Assembly (NCBI GenBank): GCA_009774655.1
Contig: VSOD01000238.1
Location: forward strand, 1 to 6,637
DNA: 6,637 nt
Reading direction: 5' to 3'
DNA from: Lachnospiraceae bacterium
GTDB taxonomy: Bacteria; Bacillota_A; Clostridia; Lachnospirales; Lachnospiraceae
The notes under the pieces were generated by a model. The model made no database searches. It was not told the DNA's origin and worked only from the letters and a program-made list of their open reading frames with translations. The position numbers and the translations under genes are program-made. Below are positions 1 to 5,561 of the stretch, piece by piece. Each line of letters starts with the position of its first letter. The first letter of the stretch is position 1.

Positions 1-201
1 TGTACGGATCTTGTCCACGACGGTCTTATACGACTCCCGCTTCCCGTCTTCTTTCCCGCGATAGACCAGCTGCATGTCTGCCGGTTCCAGTTCATCAGGC
101 TTCACTACCTGTCTTCCCTGAAACAATGCGCCGTTCACCTGATCTGCAAATCTTCTGTTGTCATCCAGATAATCAAACTGATATTCATCTGCTCTTCCCA
201 T
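1..201 (-). CDS. Rpn-family PD-(D/E)XK nuclease / putative transposase, N-terminal part (cut by window edge)
   Basis: The reverse strand from 201 to the window edge reads as 67 uninterrupted codons beginning MGRADEYQFDYLDDNRRFAD, then an LFQGRQVV segment and a VYRGKEDG segment. I recognise this as the N-terminus typical of the Rpn (recombination-promoting nuclease) / PD-(D/E)XK 'putative transposase' proteins that are abundant in Lachnospiraceae. The start is supported by a strong GGAGG (210-214, reverse strand) 8 bases before the ATG. Rpn proteins are DNA endonucleases linked to RecA-independent recombination and, in some cases, phage defence. The catalytic D...(D/E)xK residues would lie further downstream, outside the window, so activity cannot be judged. 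It is transcribed away from the glycan genes and is probably a separate unit. Family assignment comes from remembered N-terminal similarity and is moderately sure; the open frame and start are seen directly. Confidence 0.7.
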   Translation of the reverse strand, partial: MGRADEYQFDYLDDNRRFADQVNGALFQGRQVVKPDELEPADMQLVYRGKEDGKRESYKTVVDKIRT

Positions 202-312
202 TCGGTCTTCCTCCCTTATCCTGTTGTCCATATAAGGGATTCGTTAAGATTAGATGACAGGTCACAGACGTGATATCAGAACTTCAGATTCCCAGATATG
301 TTATTTGAAAAT

Positions 313-342
313 ATGATAGCATAATGCATTGTATTTTGTAAA
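313..342 (-). promoter_or_regulatory. Candidate promoter for the Rpn-family gene
   Basis: Read on the reverse strand, TTTACA (337-342) is followed after 18 bases by TATCAT (313-318). The latter is preceded by TG plus one base, which makes it an extended -10. The predicted transcript starts near 306, giving a leader of roughly 105 bases before the ATG at 201. The match is decent but AT-rich intergenic DNA produces such matches easily. Confidence 0.4.
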
Positions 343-370
343 GTGCTTTATTTCCCTTTTAACATCTCAC

Positions 371-398
371 TTGTAAAATCATGCGTATATTGTATAAT
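371..398 (+). promoter_or_regulatory. Candidate promoter for the plus-strand GT2 gene
   Basis: TTGTAA (371-376) and a perfect TATAAT (393-398) are 16 bases apart, a usable sigma-A arrangement. Transcription would start near 405, leaving a leader of about 45 bases. That leader contains GAGGG (436-440), a ribosome binding site 9 bases before the ATG at 450. Confidence 0.55.
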
Positions 399-449
399 TG
401 AAGTGATTTTACCAGCTTATGTTATATAAAAAATTGAGGGAAACAATAC

Positions 450-1454
450 ATGAATCCATTAATCTCTATTATTACACCTGTTTATAATTCCAGTCCATAT
501 CTCCGTGTTTGTATTCAATCCGTCCTACGACAAACCTGGCAAGATTTTGAATTGATTCTGGTGGACGACGGTTCTCTGGATGAAAGCAAATGCATCTGCA
601 AAAAAATGTGCAGCACAGACCATCGGATTCGTTTTATCTCACAGGAACATAAAGGTGTTTCTGCTGCAAGAAATGCTGCTCTTGAAATTGCTGCCGGTGA
701 ATATCTTTTTTTTCTCGACAGCGATGATGCCATTCATCCCTGTCTGCTCGAAACTATGTACTCTGTTTTACACAAAACAAATGCTGCAATGGCGGCAGTG
801 GAATACCATTTTATTAAAGCTGGGGATCGTCCGGAACATTCCGACAAGTCGACTTCTTTTTCTTATTTTGATGATTACATCTATTTGGACAACCAGACAT
901 CTATAAACCTTTTTGTACAGGGTCATACAAATGTACTTTATGGCACCGGTGGAATCATGGTACGCAGCATTGAAGCCCGCTCCCTGCGTTTCGATGAACG
1001 GATGTTGAATGGCGAAGACACCAAATTTGTTTATCAAATGCTTCTTAAAGGTGCCAACGTCGCTATTCTTAATAAGAAATGGTATTATTACCGCAGATAT
1101 GAAGGCAACAGCTGTAAAAAGCGCACTATAAATGCCTGCAGAAGTATGTATTACTGTGAACGCTATATACGCGACAATGAACTCAAACAACACAGACTCC
1201 TCAATGCAATCGCCAGAGAACAGATTCTGATGACTCGTATCTGTGAATGGTACATTGCAGGACGGCAAAGTCATGATGTTGTATTATGCCGCTATCTAAG
1301 AAAAATATCTGCCAGAGAGTGTTCTACAAAAACTTTTTATCAAACACGCCTTCGTGATAAAACAGCTTTTTTCATTACATTACACTGTCTTCCTCTCTAT
1401 TGGATGTATCGTATACTTTGCCGATCATATAATGACAGAAGGCCAATCTTATGA
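450..1454 (+). CDS. GT2-family glycosyltransferase
   Basis: This 334-residue cytosolic, probably membrane-associated, enzyme would transfer a sugar from a nucleotide-sugar donor onto a growing surface glycan. The GT-A fold is clear. The first strand reads ISIITPVYN (5-13), the nucleotide-binding VDDGS is at 38-42, ARN at 73-75, and the metal-binding DxD-type DSDD at 90-93. A GED motif at 188-190, where ED is the usual catalytic-base position, precedes a KKWYYYRRYEGNS segment. The length is normal for the family. The start has GAGGG 9 bases upstream. It stands alone on the plus strand, converging on the five-gene glycan operon, with its own candidate promoter at 371-398. Donor and acceptor cannot be read from sequence. 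By eye it is more AT-rich than the minus-strand operon genes, so it may have a different history, but that has not been measured. Confidence 0.95.
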   Translation: MNPLISIITPVYNSSPYLRVCIQSVLRQTWQDFELILVDDGSLDESKCICKKMCSTDHRIRFISQEHKGVSAARNAALEIAAGEYLFFLDSDDAIHPCLLETMYSVLHKTNAAMAAVEYHFIKAGDRPEHSDKSTSFSYFDDYIYLDNQTSINLFVQGHTNVLYGTGGIMVRSIEARSLRFDERMLNGEDTKFVYQMLLKGANVAILNKKWYYYRRYEGNSCKKRTINACRSMYYCERYIRDNELKQHRLLNAIAREQILMTRICEWYIAGRQSHDVVLCRYLRKISARECSTKTFYQTRLRDKTAFFITLHCLPLYWMYRILCRSYNDRRPIL

Positions 1455-1530
1455 GCCACTGTTTTTCATAATAATGAAAATAATAAATTCTTCTACCGCT
1501 GTTAAATTAAACATATTACTGAAGAATGAA

Positions 1531-1545
1531 ACCAGATAAGGATAA
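1531..1545. repeat. Left copy of a perfect 15-base inverted repeat flanking the toxin-antitoxin locus
   Basis: ACCAGATAAGGATAA here is the exact reverse complement of 1996-2010. The two copies bound a 480-base segment that contains the whole predicted toxin-antitoxin module. The match does not extend in either direction. A chance perfect 15-mer inverted pair in about 500 bases is unlikely, even allowing for the AT bias. Confidence 0.75.
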
Positions 1546-1593
1546 AAATTAAGTATGTGTTTAAGACGATACGGTTGGGATTATGCGAGCATC

Positions 1594-1614
1594 GGATTGT
1601 ATCATCCACAATCC
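1594..1614 (+). terminator. Hairpin downstream of the GT2 gene, possible weak terminator
   Basis: GGATTGT (1594-1600) and ACAATCC (1608-1614) form a 7-bp stem with a 7-base loop, followed by CGTCTTTC. It lies about 140 bases after the GT2 stop. The U-rich tail is poor, so termination is uncertain. It is inside the inverted-repeat-bounded segment and may be unrelated to the GT2 gene. Confidence 0.3.
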
Positions 1615-1647
1615 CGTCTTTCAATATATTTCTGATAAATAATATAA

Positions 1648-1674
1648 AGAGCCACTTGAAAATCAAGCAGCTCT
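1648..1674. promoter_or_regulatory. Long dyad covering the -35 box of the antisense-RNA promoter
   Basis: AGAGC-CA-CTTGA, a 3-base centre, and TCAAG-CA-GCTCT form a 27-base dyad with ten pairs and one symmetric two-base mismatch. The -35 hexamer TTGAAA (1656-1661) lies within it. It could be an operator for a regulator of the antitoxin promoter. It could instead be a stem-loop in a read-through transcript from upstream; no T-tract follows, so a terminator is unlikely. Confidence 0.35.
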
Positions 1675-1684
1675 CATATATAAT
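1656..1684 (+). promoter_or_regulatory. Promoter for the predicted antisense antitoxin RNA
   Basis: TTGAAA (1656-1661) and a perfect TATAAT (1679-1684) are separated by the optimal 17 bases. The predicted start is the A at 1691. The promoter points at the 3' end of the toxin gene, as expected for the convergent antitoxin RNA of a Gram-positive type I system. Confidence 0.65.
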
Positions 1685-1690
1685 CTACTT

Positions 1691-1787
1691 AGAAGTGATC
1701 GGAATTGAATCTCCGATTGCCCTCAGTAAAAATGATTATAAGAAATAAGCATCCAAACTTGGGCCGTAGGGATGCTTATTTCTTTTT
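1691..1787 (+). ncRNA. Predicted antisense antitoxin RNA of a type I toxin-antitoxin system
   Basis: This is a roughly 97-base RNA inferred from the near-consensus promoter at 1656-1684 and the strong terminator hairpin with a T-run ending near 1787. A 5' hairpin pairs ATCGGA (1698-1703) with TCCGAT (1712-1717). Its 3' part is fully complementary to the end of the toxin message, including the terminator and the last codons of the toxin. A second segment, ATTGCCCTC (1716-1724), can pair with the toxin ribosome binding site region (1862-1870) over nine positions, two of them G-U. The terminator loop carries CTTG (1758-1761), which fits the YUNR U-turn motif used for loop-loop contact in hok/sok and par. 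No open frame of note lies within it. The RNA is inferred, not demonstrated; ends are approximate. Confidence 0.6.
1740..1784. terminator. Bidirectional terminator shared by toxin mRNA and antisense RNA
   Basis: A perfect stem of 14 bp (1741-1754 with 1770-1783), or 15 bp counting the A-T pair 1740/1784, encloses a 15-base loop. On the plus strand it is followed by a T-run (1783-1787), a strong intrinsic terminator for the antisense RNA. On the minus strand the AT-rich end of the stem and the following TATAATCATTTTT give a weaker tail for the toxin mRNA. The toxin stop codon (1776-1778) lies inside the stem. Confidence 0.8.
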
Positions 1788-1856
1788 ATGATTGTCTATG
1801 TAAGACAGAGCCGCAAACAATACAAGTAATAATGTAAGAACTTCCATTATACTCAT
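1776..1856 (-). CDS. Small membrane toxin, holin-like (Hol_Tox / TxpA-BsrG type) of a type I toxin-antitoxin system
   Basis: This 26-codon gene encodes MSIMEVLTLLLVLFAALSY followed by IDNHKKK. The architecture is that of Gram-positive type I toxins annotated as putative holin-like toxins: a short N-terminus with a conserved Glu (5), one hydrophobic helix (about 6-20) and a charged Lys-rich tail (24-26). Such peptides insert in the cytoplasmic membrane and, when overproduced, disturb membrane function or cell-wall synthesis. The start has GAGGG 9 bases before the ATG. A second ATG at codon 4 would give a 23-residue peptide and has a less suitable spacing. It has an extended -10 promoter (1937-1965), a leader of about 74 bases that can hide the ribosome binding site, and a 3' end overlapping the predicted antisense RNA. 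Family placement is by recognition of the pattern; function is inferred from the family and the surrounding control elements. Confidence 0.85.
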   Translation of the reverse strand: MSIMEVLTLLLVLFAALSYIDNHKKK

Positions 1857-1860
1857 AGGG

Positions 1861-1890
1861 CATCACCCTCTTTCGTTAGACTAGAGGGCA
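1861..1890 (-). promoter_or_regulatory. Leader hairpin sequestering the toxin ribosome binding site
   Basis: In the toxin mRNA, CCCUCU (from 1883-1888) pairs with AGAGGG (from 1866-1871) across an 11-base loop. Two G-U pairs extend it to 8 bp (1864-1871 with 1883-1890). The second arm contains the Shine-Dalgarno sequence. An alternative 4-bp stem pairs AGGG of the ribosome binding site with CCCU just before the AUG. Both would hold translation low until the message is processed or refolded, a feature known from other type I toxin mRNAs. Confidence 0.55.
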
Positions 1891-1936
1891 TCCATCGGAA
1901 AATCGCATCCTACTTTCTTTTCAATTACACGAGTTC

Positions 1937-1965
1937 ATTATAACATATGGAAAGCTGATACTCAA
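1937..1965 (-). promoter_or_regulatory. Promoter of the toxin gene
   Basis: On the reverse strand TTGAGT (1960-1965) is followed after 17 bases by a perfect TATAAT (1937-1942). TG plus one base stands before the -10, making it an extended -10. The predicted start is near 1930, so the message would run about 190 bases to the terminator at 1740-1784. Confidence 0.7.
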
Positions 1966-1973
1966 TCAAAAGA

Positions 1974-1987
1974 ACCTGTGTACAGGT
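1974..1987. promoter_or_regulatory. Short palindrome just upstream of the toxin promoter
   Basis: ACCTGT-GT-ACAGGT is a perfect dyad with 6-base arms, centred about 50 bases before the predicted toxin transcription start. Position and symmetry suit a regulator binding site. The regulator is unknown, and the sequence does not match the Firmicutes LexA box (GAAC-N4-GTTC). Confidence 0.3.
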
Positions 1988-1995
1988 CAAAAAAG

Positions 1996-2010
1996 TTATC
2001 CTTATCTGGT
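1996..2010. repeat. Right copy of the perfect 15-base inverted repeat
   Basis: TTATCCTTATCTGGT is the exact reverse complement of 1531-1545. It lies 30 bases upstream of the toxin -35 box, outside all predicted transcripts of the module. No direct target-site duplication is visible in the bases just outside the two copies (left ...GAATGAA, right ATCAATC...), so transposition is not proven. Confidence 0.75.
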
Positions 2011-2035
2011 ATCAATCAATATTTATATTTCAATA

Positions 2036-2073
2036 CGCATACAATCCAACATTTCCACACCGGACTGTATGCG
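2036..2073 (-). terminator. Imperfect hairpin after the glycan operon, possible terminator
   Basis: Bases 2036-2047 and 2062-2073 form a 12-bp stem with a single mismatch and a 14-base loop. It lies about 130 bases beyond the GT4 stop codon in the direction of transcription. The following bases read TATTGAAATAT on the transcript strand, so the U-tract is weak. It is the best terminator candidate for the minus-strand operon, and would also help insulate the toxin promoter. Confidence 0.4.
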
Positions 2074-2204
2074 CTGTTTCCGACAGTGCGATGATCGGCA
2101 GTTTTTTCTCCTCCTTCATCATCCCTGTGAAAAAGTATCTGGTTGTAATACCTCTCCAATCCGCCACATTACGGTTGTTCCACTCCTTTTCCTTTACCAA
2201 ACAT

Positions 2205-3413
2205 TTATTCCCCCAACAACTCCACAATCTTACTAACCTCTTTCAAATTATCCACCTGCAACTTCTTTTCCGCAGCCTGCCCCAACAGCCCCCTTTTCCG
2301 TGGCTCATTGGCCAGGTATTGTATTTCTTTAGCCAATTCTTCCGCATCGGATTTACACACGATCCCATCCACACCATTCTCTATCTGCTCCTCTACGCCG
2401 GCATATTCTGCTGCTATTATGGAACATCCCAATACCTGCGCTTCCTCTACTGCAATACTTTTCCCTTCATATATGGCTGTATGAACATACAGATCGCACT
2501 GCTTATAAAAAGGATAAGGGTTATCTACCGTTCCAAGAAGAAAGAAATCCCCGCAAAGTTCACATGAACGGATTCTTTCTTCCAACGATTTTCTCAATTC
2601 TCCGTCCCCCAACACATACCATCGAAACGCTTTACCGGTTCCTTTCAAAATCTTCATCGTATCAATCGCCGTATCGAGCGCCTTCTGTGGAACTAGCCGT
2701 CCGACCGTTAAAATCCTTATTCCCTCATAGTTATCTGTAAACCCGCCTCCTTCTGTAGATCTGCGTATGATCTTTTCCACATCGATCAGATTATAAAATA
2801 CCGCAGTCTTTTGTATACATTCCGGATAAACCTGCACAAATTTCTCTTTTACATTTTCTGACACTGTAAATATGTGATCAAAATGCAGATAGCAGTCTTC
2901 ATCCAGCATCCTGCTATAGCCGGCTTCACCATAATTGATATGAATAAATGCCGCCTTTTTTTTCGCCTTCACGTGAGAAGCTGTATAATAAGCCGCTCCC
3001 CCTTCCAGATAAGCCACGGCCAGATCATATTCCTGCTCCGGCATCTGACCGCCATCAGCCAAAATCTTCCATAATAGTTTCTCTTTTTGTACCCGCCCTT
3101 CTTTTAACATCGCCGACAGATTCTTCAGGATATATCCTGTACTTTTTAACAAAGTCAACCGATTGAGCATGGCTTTCAATACAGTCTTGAAAAGCCTTAT
3201 CCTGCCAGGTCCGCTATACACGGAAACAGGAAAAAATCTCTTATTCAATACAGTAACTTCTTTTGGAATCTGATCAAACAGCTCTCCCTGTCCCGTAAGG
3301 ACATACAAAGAAACGCGATATGTATTCAAATCCATATACTGAAACAGATTCAATAACGCGTTCTCTGCCCCACCCATCCCCATCGTATTGATTACAAACA
3401 AAATTGATTTCAA
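2205..3413 (-). CDS. GT4-family glycosyltransferase
   Basis: This 402-residue GT-B enzyme would be a retaining glycosyltransferase acting at the cytosolic face of the membrane in surface-glycan assembly. It begins KSILFVINT followed by the glycine-rich MGMGGAEN loop (11-18), the acceptor-side motif of GT4 enzymes. The C-terminal donor domain shows VGRL...K (237-244), LGDGEL (268-273) and the family-defining EX7E, with Glu316 and Glu324. The start is TTG at 3413. It has AGGAG 7 bases upstream and gives the complete first beta strand, whereas the next in-frame ATG (codon 11) would remove it. It is the last gene of the operon, 65 bases after the GT2 gene upstream. The sugar donor cannot be told. 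Confidence 0.95.
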   Translation of the reverse strand: MKSILFVINTMGMGGAENALLNLFQYMDLNTYRVSLYVLTGQGELFDQIPKEVTVLNKRFFPVSVYSGPGRIRLFKTVLKAMLNRLTLLKSTGYILKNLSAMLKEGRVQKEKLLWKILADGGQMPEQEYDLAVAYLEGGAAYYTASHVKAKKKAAFIHINYGEAGYSRMLDEDCYLHFDHIFTVSENVKEKFVQVYPECIQKTAVFYNLIDVEKIIRRSTEGGGFTDNYEGIRILTVGRLVPQKALDTAIDTMKILKGTGKAFRWYVLGDGELRKSLEERIRSCELCGDFFLLGTVDNPYPFYKQCDLYVHTAIYEGKSIAVEEAQVLGCSIIAAEYAGVEEQIENGVDGIVCKSDAEELAKEIQYLANEPRKRGLLGQAAEKKLQVDNLKEVSKIVELLGE

Positions 3414-3478
3414 CTTTTTTCTCCTGCTTTGGCCTGTCAGCTCTTTCGGGTGTCGAACCGGTCACACATACCTTTACC

Positions 3479-4489
3479 TTAAAACACAATTCGCCCTATC
3501 GTTTTAGCCAGTAACCATCCTGTCTTTGTATGTCTTCTGACAATTCGTACAGCAAGTTTCCTGTACCAGGCAACATCAGACGATTTCATATATACATCTG
3601 CGAATCTGTTAAGTTCCCTCATACAGACTTTCCAGTCAATACAATCCGGTGTAAAAGTATATCTGCTGCAACGACATGCTCGTTCATACCAAAAAGCCAT
3701 AAACCGAAACGTGTATTGCAGTTTATGACTGATAAAATTTTCATCATGCATTCCCATGCCCACAGCAAGAACCGGCTGCAGCGCATGGGAAAGCTCCTCT
3801 GCAGACCATTCTCTGTATGTCTGGCTTCCCTTCCGCCTGCAGTAAAAATATCCATGAAACGGCAATACCTCCCAAATGCCATTGCATTGTTTCAAATATT
3901 CACAAACAAAAGCAAAATCTTCAAATCCGGCCACATCCTCAGGACAGAAGACCGACAGTTTTCCCTCTTCTGCAAATATTTTTTCCTTTCGAAACAGAAC
4001 AGGCCCCAGAGTCATCTGAATCTGATCCCACATAGCCATTTTCAACGCCTGTACAGGACAGACTATTCTCTGTCTCCGGTGATGCTGGTATCTCCTGCCT
4101 CTGCCTGATTCATTACAGAATACAAGACTGCAGGATGCCATATCACTTCCGTTCTGCAAACTCAGAACCAACCGCTCTATCATCTGTGGATGGATCATAT
4201 CGTCCGCATCTACGAAACTAATATACTCCCCTTTCGCTCTGCGCAGTCCATGATTCCGTGCTCTTCCGCTTCCGCCATTGCAGATGTTGACTAATTCTAT
4301 TGAAACTGATTCTGATTCCCTGTTCCTTTTAAAGCTACTGACAATTTTTGCCGTATCATCAGTAGAACCGTCATTTACCACGATCACCTGCAGCCTCTGA
4401 TAAGTAGAGGCAAGAATGCTCTGCAGACAACGTCCTATCCTCTTCTCTTCCTGATATGCAGGTACTATGACAGATACCAGATCTTTCAT
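3479..4489 (-). CDS. GT2-family glycosyltransferase
   Basis: This 336-residue GT-A glycosyltransferase shows VSVIVPAYQEE (5-15), NDGSTD (39-44), GRARNHG (75-81), the metal-binding DADD (94-97) and the catalytic-type ED at 190-191 in GFEDFAF. Its C-terminal third is rich in Arg, Trp and Tyr and lacks clear membrane segments, so it is probably a peripheral inner-membrane protein. The start has AAAGGAG 11 bases before the ATG, a slightly long spacing. It follows the previous GT2 gene by 22 bases and is clearly cotranscribed. It shares the overall plan of its neighbour, but the two are divergent outside the motifs, so they likely add different sugars. Confidence 0.95.
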   Translation of the reverse strand: MKDLVSVIVPAYQEEKRIGRCLQSILASTYQRLQVIVVNDGSTDDTAKIVSSFKRNRESESVSIELVNICNGGSGRARNHGLRRAKGEYISFVDADDMIHPQMIERLVLSLQNGSDMASCSLVFCNESGRGRRYQHHRRQRIVCPVQALKMAMWDQIQMTLGPVLFRKEKIFAEEGKLSVFCPEDVAGFEDFAFVCEYLKQCNGIWEVLPFHGYFYCRRKGSQTYREWSAEELSHALQPVLAVGMGMHDENFISHKLQYTFRFMAFWYERACRCSRYTFTPDCIDWKVCMRELNRFADVYMKSSDVAWYRKLAVRIVRRHTKTGWLLAKTIGRIVF

Positions 4490-4511
4490 ACAGCACGCAA
4501 CTCCTTTAGTC

Positions 4512-5561
4512 TCATCTTTTCAGACGTCGTAAAACCAGAAAACTCAGTTTACATATCAGATTTACGATTCCGTAATGCTTCCGCTCAAAGAAGAACAGCA
4601 ATATTCTTCTCGCAGGATTCCCCTCTTTTGCGTTATTTTGCAATGCCGCTCTGACAATTTCATCCTCATGCACACTTTGGCAGATCCGTTTGCTTTCCCT
4701 GTATGTTCTCATACTGTCAGGGCGAAAGATACCGTATATCAAAATCTCCGTCATATTGGCCAGCACATTATCATAATAAGCGGACTTTAACGTTTCGAAG
4801 ATTTCCTGCTCTTCCATAAATTTCTTCAGTTTACGGTGAAAAACATGATAATTATTTACCAGATCCTTTTGACAGCAGTGAGTTAGAGAGTCCGCCCGCC
4901 ATGTAACATAGTAAACGGTTCTGAAAACATGAGCATAAGTCCGGGCCCTCATATAATACTCTATATTAAATAATCTATCTTCACAGATGATCACATCTAC
5001 CGGAAATCTGATCGAATACTTCATGATAACCGATCTCTTATACGCTTTTCCCCATGGTGACAATAAACTGGTATTCGTACTGTCTGTCAAATCTCTTGCA
5101 CATAACATTTTTTTAATGATCAAAAGTCTGTCTTCTGTATCATAATAATTTATCAGCGGAACCGAAATCCTGACTCGATTGCAACTATTTCTTTTGGATA
5201 CTCTTCCGGATCGGCAATGATCAAAAAATATCATATCGGTATTTTGACATGCCTTATCTGCAACAACTGCCAGAAAATCAAAGGCAATCACATCATCGGA
5301 ATCTACAAAAACAATCCACTCGCCGAGACTTTCCTCAATCCCTCTGTTTCTTGCCGAGGATACCCCCTGATTCTCCTGCGTAAATGCTCTTATACGGCTG
5401 TCTCTGTCACTGTAGTTCCTGCAGATCTCCAGGCTGCGGTCACTGGAACCATCATTGATCAGCAGAACCTCAAAATTTCCATATGTCGAATCTAAAACAG
5501 ACTTGATACATCGTTCTAAATATTTCTCAGCATTATAAACAGGTATAATAATTGAAATCAT
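4512..5561 (-). CDS. GT2-family glycosyltransferase
   Basis: This 349-residue enzyme has a complete GT-A domain: ISIIIPVYNAE (2-12), NDGSSD (36-41), ARNRG (70-74), DSDD (87-90) and CED (193-195), the last two being the metal-binding and catalytic-base positions. The C-terminus ends in a short hydrophobic stretch followed by LRRLKR, suggesting attachment to the inner membrane. Its ATG overlaps the TGA of the preceding DUF1919 gene in an ATGA arrangement, and an AGAGG ribosome binding site lies within that gene's end, so translational coupling is expected. Its first 90 residues resemble those of the plus-strand GT2 at 450-1454 (ENQGVSSARN versus EHKGVSAARN), which is ordinary within this family. 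Confidence 0.95.
   Translation of the reverse strand: MISIIIPVYNAEKYLERCIKSVLDSTYGNFEVLLINDGSSDRSLEICRNYSDRDSRIRAFTQENQGVSSARNRGIEESLGEWIVFVDSDDVIAFDFLAVVADKACQNTDMIFFDHCRSGRVSKRNSCNRVRISVPLINYYDTEDRLLIIKKMLCARDLTDSTNTSLLSPWGKAYKRSVIMKYSIRFPVDVIICEDRLFNIEYYMRARTYAHVFRTVYYVTWRADSLTHCCQKDLVNNYHVFHRKLKKFMEEQEIFETLKSAYYDNVLANMTEILIYGIFRPDSMRTYRESKRICQSVHEDEIVRAALQNNAKEGNPARRILLFFFERKHYGIVNLICKLSFLVLRRLKR

Noticed and set aside
768..1274. Open frame of 168 codons on the minus strand inside the GT2 gene
   Set aside because: It lies wholly opposite a GT2 gene with complete motifs, has no recognisable domain and is a shadow frame.
1463..1480. TTTTCAT / ATGAAAA hairpin just after the plus-strand GT2 gene
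   Set aside because: The stem is almost all A-T and no T-run follows, so it is too weak to call a terminator.
1557..1748. 63-codon plus-strand frame in the intergenic region
   Set aside because: It has no good start context, runs through the antisense promoter and into the terminator stem, and has no protein-like pattern.
2124..2145. CCTGTG...AAAAAGTATCTGGT resembling the right inverted-repeat end with internal deletion
   Set aside because: Only short blocks match and gaps are needed, so I cannot support it as a third repeat copy.
2091..2567. Open frame of 158 codons on the plus strand, rich in Phe, Leu and Tyr
   Set aside because: It overlaps the 3' end of the GT4 gene in antisense. The hydrophobic look comes from reading the reverse of Lys/Glu-rich codons.
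3430..3470. GGTTCGAC-like sequence on the minus strand between GT2 and GT4, resembling a tRNA T-loop
   Set aside because: No acceptor stem, anticodon arm or D-arm can be built around it, so it is not a tRNA or a convincing tRNA fragment.
3530..4108. Open frame of 192 codons on the plus strand opposite the GT2 gene at 3479-4489
   Set aside because: The opposite strand encodes clear GT2 motifs; this frame has no domain, promoter or convincing ribosome binding site.
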